Below, in pieces: positions 59,561 to 64,000 of a DNA stretch of 64,000 bases (position 1 is the first letter of the stretch; each line of letters opens with the position of its first letter). Below the pieces are notes generated by a model that saw nothing but the letters and a program-made list of their open reading frames with translations, searched no databases and was not told where the DNA came from. This DNA is from Edaphochlamys debaryana (taxonomy: Eukaryota > Chlorophyta > Chlorophyceae > Chlamydomonadales): NCBI GenBank assembly GCA_016858145.1, contig JAEHOE010000054.1, positions 434,001 to 498,000 on the forward strand, in the 5' to 3' direction. The translations under genes were made by a program, and so were the position numbers.

Positions 59561-62500
59561 ATGTCGTCAACTGATCAGGGCGGAGGCACGCCAGGCTCGG
59601 CGATGCCAACATTGCCGCCCCGAGCAGGCGCGACGAAGGCGAAGCCGGCCTCTGGAGCTCCGGCAGAGCCCTCGGCAGCAGCAGCGACAACAAGCAGCGC
59701 AGCGGGGGCAGACAGCTCCAGCGGGGGGCCGAGCACGTCAGCGCCATCTCGGTCCTCGGCGGGGCCATCGTTGCCGCCGCGAGCCGCGCCCCGCACAACC
59801 CAACCCGCGGGGGCTAGCGCTAGCGCTACCGGCGGTAACTCATCATCCGCAACCCCTCCTACCACCTCGGGCAGTGGCACGTCTGCCGCTGCCCCCGGCC
59901 CCGCCAACCCGGACAGCGCCCCGTCGGCTTTGGCCGGCGCTGCCTCTGCCCCCGCCTCCTCCTCGGCGTCAGCATCAGCCCCAGGGACGGGTGCGGGTGC
60001 GAGTGCGGCGGGCGCCGCGGGTGCCGCGCGCAAGCCCCGGGCCGCCGGTGCCGGGCCCCAGCTGCCGCCGCGCGGGGGCCTGCTGCCGCTGCCCAGCCAG
60101 GCCCCGGGCCCTGGGCCCGTGCTTGACCCGGATGAGCCCGAGGCGGTCGCCGAGGTGGGGCCTCAATGGGCCTGGCATGGGGCGGAGGTTGGTTGAGGTT
60201 GGGTTCGAATACGAGTCTGCTGGTCGATTTGGCTAGTGGGACTGCGGGGCGGGGCAGTGCAGGTACTGGAAGTGCAGCAAGGATGGCGGCTGCCGCTGTG
60301 GGGGGCACAGGCGGCACGCGGGAGGGGGGGTGCGTGATCCAGGGCTGGCCAGGGAGTGACGCCAGCGCCGGCCACCGCCAGCTTGGTCGGGGGACGGCCT
60401 TCCCACCACTACCGGGTTTCCCGCCGGGTCCCGTCCGGCAGGCGTCCGCCTGCGGTCCGCTGCGGCGCCCCCCACGCCCTCCGTCCACCCCCCTCCTCCA
60501 CCCTCACCGCGCCCCCTCCCTCCCCTGCTCCAGGTTCGCCGCTCCATCCATGCGGTGCGCGTGCAGATGATCTCCGCGGCCTTGCGCCTCGGGTACGACC
60601 ATGAGAACGCGCTGGTCAAGCAGGTGGGGTGGGGGTGCGGTGGGGTGTCTGCAGCCGAGCGGGATTGCGTCGTTGCGCCTGCGCCAGGGGTGCCAGGGGC
60701 GGGAGGGGTAGGCAGGCGGTGGGGCAGGTAGGAGGGGTCAGGTTGGGGCAGGTAGGAGGGGTCGGGTTGGGACAAGGGAGGTAGAGAGGCCGGGACCGCC
60801 ACCAGAACGCACGGGAGGCGAGGTTGGGAAGGCAGAGGTTTGGGGGGAAATAGGGGTGGCAGGTGGGAAGGGTGTGGGAGTTTGCAGGCCAGCAGAGGAG
60901 CACGAGGGCGGCGGGGGGGGGCGGGTCTGCAGGGTGCTCGCCGATGTCACAGGCAGGAGGCAGCATCACGGGCGGAGGCCAGCCGAGGAAGAGCTCCGGT
61001 CGGGCGGGGAACGGTCAAGCCAGCTGACGCCCATCGACGCTCTGCGCCCTCTCCGTCCGCCGCTGTCCCAGGTCCTGTACCGGTTGGCACTGGCTGAGCG
61101 GCTCAAAGCGCCCTGGCGGCGCCCGGGCAAGCGGCCCGACCCAGTGGCGGCGGCGGCCAAGGAGGCGGCGGCGGCGCGGCCCGACGGCGCCGACGGCGCG
61201 GCGGCGGCGGCGGCAGCGTCGTCGGGCGCGGCGGCGGCTGGTGGCGGCGGCGGGGCCGGCCTGGGCCTGACGGTTAAGATCATGCTGATCGGACTACAGG
61301 GTGCGTGCATGGCTGTGGCAGTTGGTGGCGGCGGGTTCAGCGAGCTGCTCCGTTGGGAGGGGGCGGAGGGGGAGAAGGGAAGGCGGCGTGGAGGAGGGCA
61401 AGGCCGGGACCAGGCCTCCACCCGACCCGACCCGACCCTGCTTCGTGCGCCCTGTGCATGCCCCGTCGACCTCACTCTTAAGCCCCCTCACCCTCACAAC
61501 CCCTCCCCTTACCTTCCTCCCCCGCCCCAGGCAGCGGCAAGACGCAGCTGGCGCAGGCCCTGCTGGCGGCACCCCAGCCCACCCCCACGCGTCCCAAAAC
61601 ACACACACGCTCCCCGACCTCCCTCCGCTTCCCTTCCTCCCCCCCGGCAACTCCCCCTCCCCTGCAGGCAGCGGCAAGACACAGCTGGCGCAGGCGCTGC
61701 TGGCGGGCGGCCGCGGCGGCCCCGCGCCGGCCGTGCACCCCTTCAGCGGCGGCACGCAGCGCGTGGAGGTGCTGCGGGGCTCGTGCGCCGGCATCGGCCT
61801 GGAGCTGGTTGACACCCCCGGGCTCAGCCTGGCGCCCGGGGGGGCGGCGCACAACTGCAAAGTGCTGCGGGCGATCCGGAGGTGGGGGGAGGGGGAGCAG
61901 GGGGAGGGTGTGGGAAGAAGGGGAGGGCCGTGGGGGTTGGGAAGGGCGGACGGATGGGGTGACGGCAGCGGCTGTGTGGGCATGTGGTGTGGCCACACCT
62001 GCCGCCGAGCCGTCCGGAGGGTGGGAGAGGGGCGGGGAGCAGAGGTGGATGCCTAACCTGCTCAGCGCTCACTCCGCGTTGTGCCTGCGTCTTGACCACG
62101 CTCCCCGTCCTACACCTTACACCCGCCTGTTCCCACCCATCCCAGTGCCAACCGGGCGCACCGGCCCGATCTCCTCCTCCATGTCGACCGACTCGACCTG
62201 CCGCCCGTGCCGCTCACGCGTGTCAAAAACACACTTTCCCCTCCTCGAACCCCTCCGGTCCCGACAGTGCCTACCGGGCCCACCGCCCCGACCTGCTCCT
62301 CTACGTCGACCGACTCGACCTGCCGCCCGCGCCCGGGCCCAACGCGGGCGCGGGCGGCGGCGCGCCCCCCGGCGTCTTCCTGGGCCCGGGCTGCGAGCTG
62401 GCGGTGCTGCGGGGCCTGAGCGGGGCGCTGGGCCCCGCCATGTGGCTCAACACGCTGCTGGTGTTCACACACGCGGGTGAGGGGGGGAGAGGGAGGGGGG

Positions 62501-63583
62501 TGGGAGGGCGTGTGTGTGTTTGACATACGCGGGTGAGGGGCGGGTACCGTTAGTGTAGATGCGCTTTAGAGGACCGCAGAAGAACGAGAGAGTGGAAAGC
62601 GGGCCAGCGGAGGCGAGCTTGTGCCAACCAAACGAACACGCGGGACCCGCCCTTTCCCTGTGCTCCCGCCCACGCCCCCCCTCCCCTGCCTCGGCAGGCT
62701 CTCCGCCTCCAGCCGGCTCCCGCGCCCGCCCCGGCAAGTCCGGCTCCGGCGGCGGCGCCCCTCCCCCCACGTTCGAGTCGTGGCTGGAGGTGCGGAGCCA
62801 CTGCCTGCAGCAGCTCATCCGCCAGGTGGGGGGGGAGGAAGGGGGAGAGGGGGAGTGGGGGGAGAGAGGGGGAAGGTTGCACTGCCTGCAGCAGCTCATC
62901 CGCCAGGAGGAGGAGGGGAAGGGGAGGTGTGAGTCAGCTGCGTGAAGGGGTCGGGCAGGAGGCGCAGCAGGAGCAGCGCAGCGCCCCGTGTCCGCGGGTG
63001 ATTTGTGGGTGGAGGGGTCCGCTAGAGGGAAGGCAGGCGTTTGGGGTCTGGACGGCAGGGGGCAGCTGCTACCTTTGACCCCCCCCCGCTGCCCCTCCCC
63101 GGGATGGCAGGGGGCAGCTGCACCATCAGGGCATGGAGACGCATGGGATCGCGGGGTCTTCTTGTGGGCTCGGGTTCCCTCTCACTCCCGTCTCCTCCTA
63201 CCCCTGCCTGCCCCTCCCCCCCACAGGCTTCTTGCGACGAGCGGCTGATGAACCCCGTCGCGTTCGCCGACTCCCACCCCTCCGCCCCCGCCAACGCCGG
63301 GGGGGAGCCCCTCATCTACAACGGCCTGCCCTGGCGCCCGCACCTCTTACTAATGGTGACGTCAGCCAAGCTCCTGGCGGACACGGAGGCGCTGCTACAG
63401 CGGCGGGCGGGGCCGGCGGGCGCCGGCGGCGGGGGGGCGGGCGCAGTCGGCGGCGGGGGAGGCGGCGTGCTGGGGTGGGTGAAGCGCCTGTTGGGGATGG
63501 GCGCCGGCGCGGGCGGCGGCGGCGCGGCGGCGCCGGGTGGCGAGAGCGAGAGAGTGCTGCCTCTGGCGTATCTCATGCAGCAG
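59561..63583 (+). CDS. TOC159-like: Toc159-family chloroplast preprotein import GTPase (3' end outside window)
   Basis: Exons in phase: 59561-60154, 60534-60623, 61072-61300, 61668-61881, 62268-62476, 62698-62825 and 63227-63583; more must follow beyond 64000. The N-terminal 198 residues are Ala/Ser/Pro-rich and disordered, replacing the acidic A-domain of plant Toc159. Then comes a helical region (RRSIHAVRVQMISAALRLGY) and the GTPase: P-loop GLQGSGKTQLAQALL, switch II LELVDTPGL, HRPDLLLYVDRLDL, and LNTLLVFTHA. FESWLEVRSHCLQQLIRQ and DERLMNPVAFADSHPS follow, then LPWRPHLLLMVTSAKLLAD, the conserved Toc159/Toc120 order. These GTPases are preprotein receptors on the chloroplast outer envelope, working with Toc34 and Toc75; the M-domain anchor is outside the window. 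Gly/Ala-rich inserts in the GTPase are unusual. Several introns carry exon-edge copies. Confidence 0.9.
61531..61571 (+). repeat. Intronic copy of TOC GTPase exon 4 start (P-loop codons) with shared motif
   Basis: After CCCCAG, about 41 nt repeat the start of the exon at 61668, encoding GSGKTQLAQALLA. It is then followed by CCCCACGCGTCC, CAAAACACACACACGCT, C/T tract and CAG. Using this acceptor alone would not continue into a full exon. Confidence 0.93.
62146..62211 (+). repeat. Intronic copy of TOC GTPase exon 5 start with related motif
   Basis: 66 nt matching the exon start at 62268 (encoding RAHRPDLLL and VDRLDLPP), preceded by CCCAG and followed by CTCACGCGTGTC and CAAAAACACACTTTCCCC, then a C/T tract and ACAG. 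Confidence 0.9.
62877..62909 (+). repeat. Donor-side copy of the end of TOC GTPase exon 6
   Basis: GCACTGCCTGCAGCAGCTCA plus TCCGCCAG repeats the last 26 nt of the exon ending at 62825. Here CCAG is followed by GAGGAGG, not GT. Confidence 0.9.
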
Positions 63584-63700
63584 GTGGGGACTGTGGGGGG
63601 GTGCCGGGATGGGGGTAAGGCAAGGGGAGGTGGGGGGGCAAGAGGTCGAGAGGCAAGTGGGGCGAGGGGCAAGGGAGGAGGGGCCGGCGGGTTCATGGGG

Positions 63701-63735
63701 CGCTGCCGCTGGCTTACCCCATGCAGCAGGTGGGG
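63701..63735 (+). repeat. Donor-side copy of the end of TOC GTPase exon 7
   Basis: A diverged repeat of the exon end at 63560-63583 (CTGCC then CTGGC, ATGCAGCAG and GTGGGGACT), about 145 nt into the intron and again followed by GTGGGG. Confidence 0.85.
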
Positions 63736-64000
63736 ACTTGGGGCATGGGTAGGAATGGGAGTGGGGCAGGGGTGCAGGGGAGGCAAGGGTGCAGGGGAAG
63801 TCAAGAAGGGGCGTGCAAGGTGAGGAGAGGAGCCGGACAAAGCCGTGCACAGGTCTGCGTGGAGTGGGTCTGAGTACAAGGGGAGCGGTGCCTCGTTCCC
63901 CCCACACTCGGTCACACGGTCAAGGTTCACGCGGGTCACACAAAACACACCCGCTCCCCCCCTCCCCTCTCCCCCTCCCCTCTCCCCCTCCCCCCTCCCC

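Overview
The window is nuclear DNA of a eukaryotic green alga (Chlorophyta). The evidence is very high GC, genes cut into many short exons with GT-AG introns, intron 3' ends made of long C tracts before CAG, and the gene content: a Toc159-type chloroplast import GTPase, an HCF164-type thylakoid thioredoxin, a 26S proteasome subunit, a CEP70-like centrosome/basal-body protein and a receptor-like kinase. CEP70 would fit a lineage that makes centrioles. I cannot name the species; a volvocalean relative is a guess. All exon coordinates come from reading splice sites and checking that reading phase is continuous across each junction; no transcript data were used.

Layout. 349-1199 (-): 5' part of a PfkB-family sugar/nucleoside kinase. 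1501-4250 (+): LYAR-type zinc-finger protein with a long Nopp140/SRP40-like acidic-serine tail. 6272-9589 (-): large MYND-finger protein. 10051-13278 (-): proteasome lid subunit RPN12. 14029-16345 (+): HCF164-like thioredoxin. 18435-19229 (-): small protein with a mitochondrial-type presequence. 19597-39453 (+): a 33-exon gene of about 2,837 codons, CEP70-like, containing a 21-copy array of about 103 bp. 40869-54047 (+): a receptor-like serine/threonine kinase with one intron split by a 6.36-kb Ty3/gypsy chromovirus (46570-52931, on the minus strand) that has 197-bp LTRs and a 5-bp target duplication. 55328-56275 (-): Tyr/Gly/Pro-rich low-complexity protein. 56420-58765 (-): secreted/type I membrane coiled-coil protein. 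59561-64000 (+): Toc159-family GTPase, running off the right edge.

The most unusual signal is in the introns. In at least three unrelated genes (RPN12, the CEP70-like gene, the TOC GTPase) an intron carries an extra copy of the first 36-66 bases of the next exon. In several cases that copy is followed by the same short motif (CACGCGTCC, then CAAAACACACACACGCT), then a C tract and CAG. Mirror-image cases copy the end of the preceding exon next to the donor, once with the motif reversed. The 21-copy array at 31.6-33.6 kb looks like the extreme case. Donors are also followed by G tracts while acceptors are preceded by C tracts, so intron ends are complementary. This resembles an introner-like or tandem exon-edge duplication process and is the best candidate here for an undescribed system.

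A second point of interest is the retroelement. Its two LTRs are nearly identical, so insertion looks recent. Yet its polymerase reading frames are broken at the reverse transcriptase catalytic motif and again within integrase, and it carries a methyltransferase-like segment between gag and protease.
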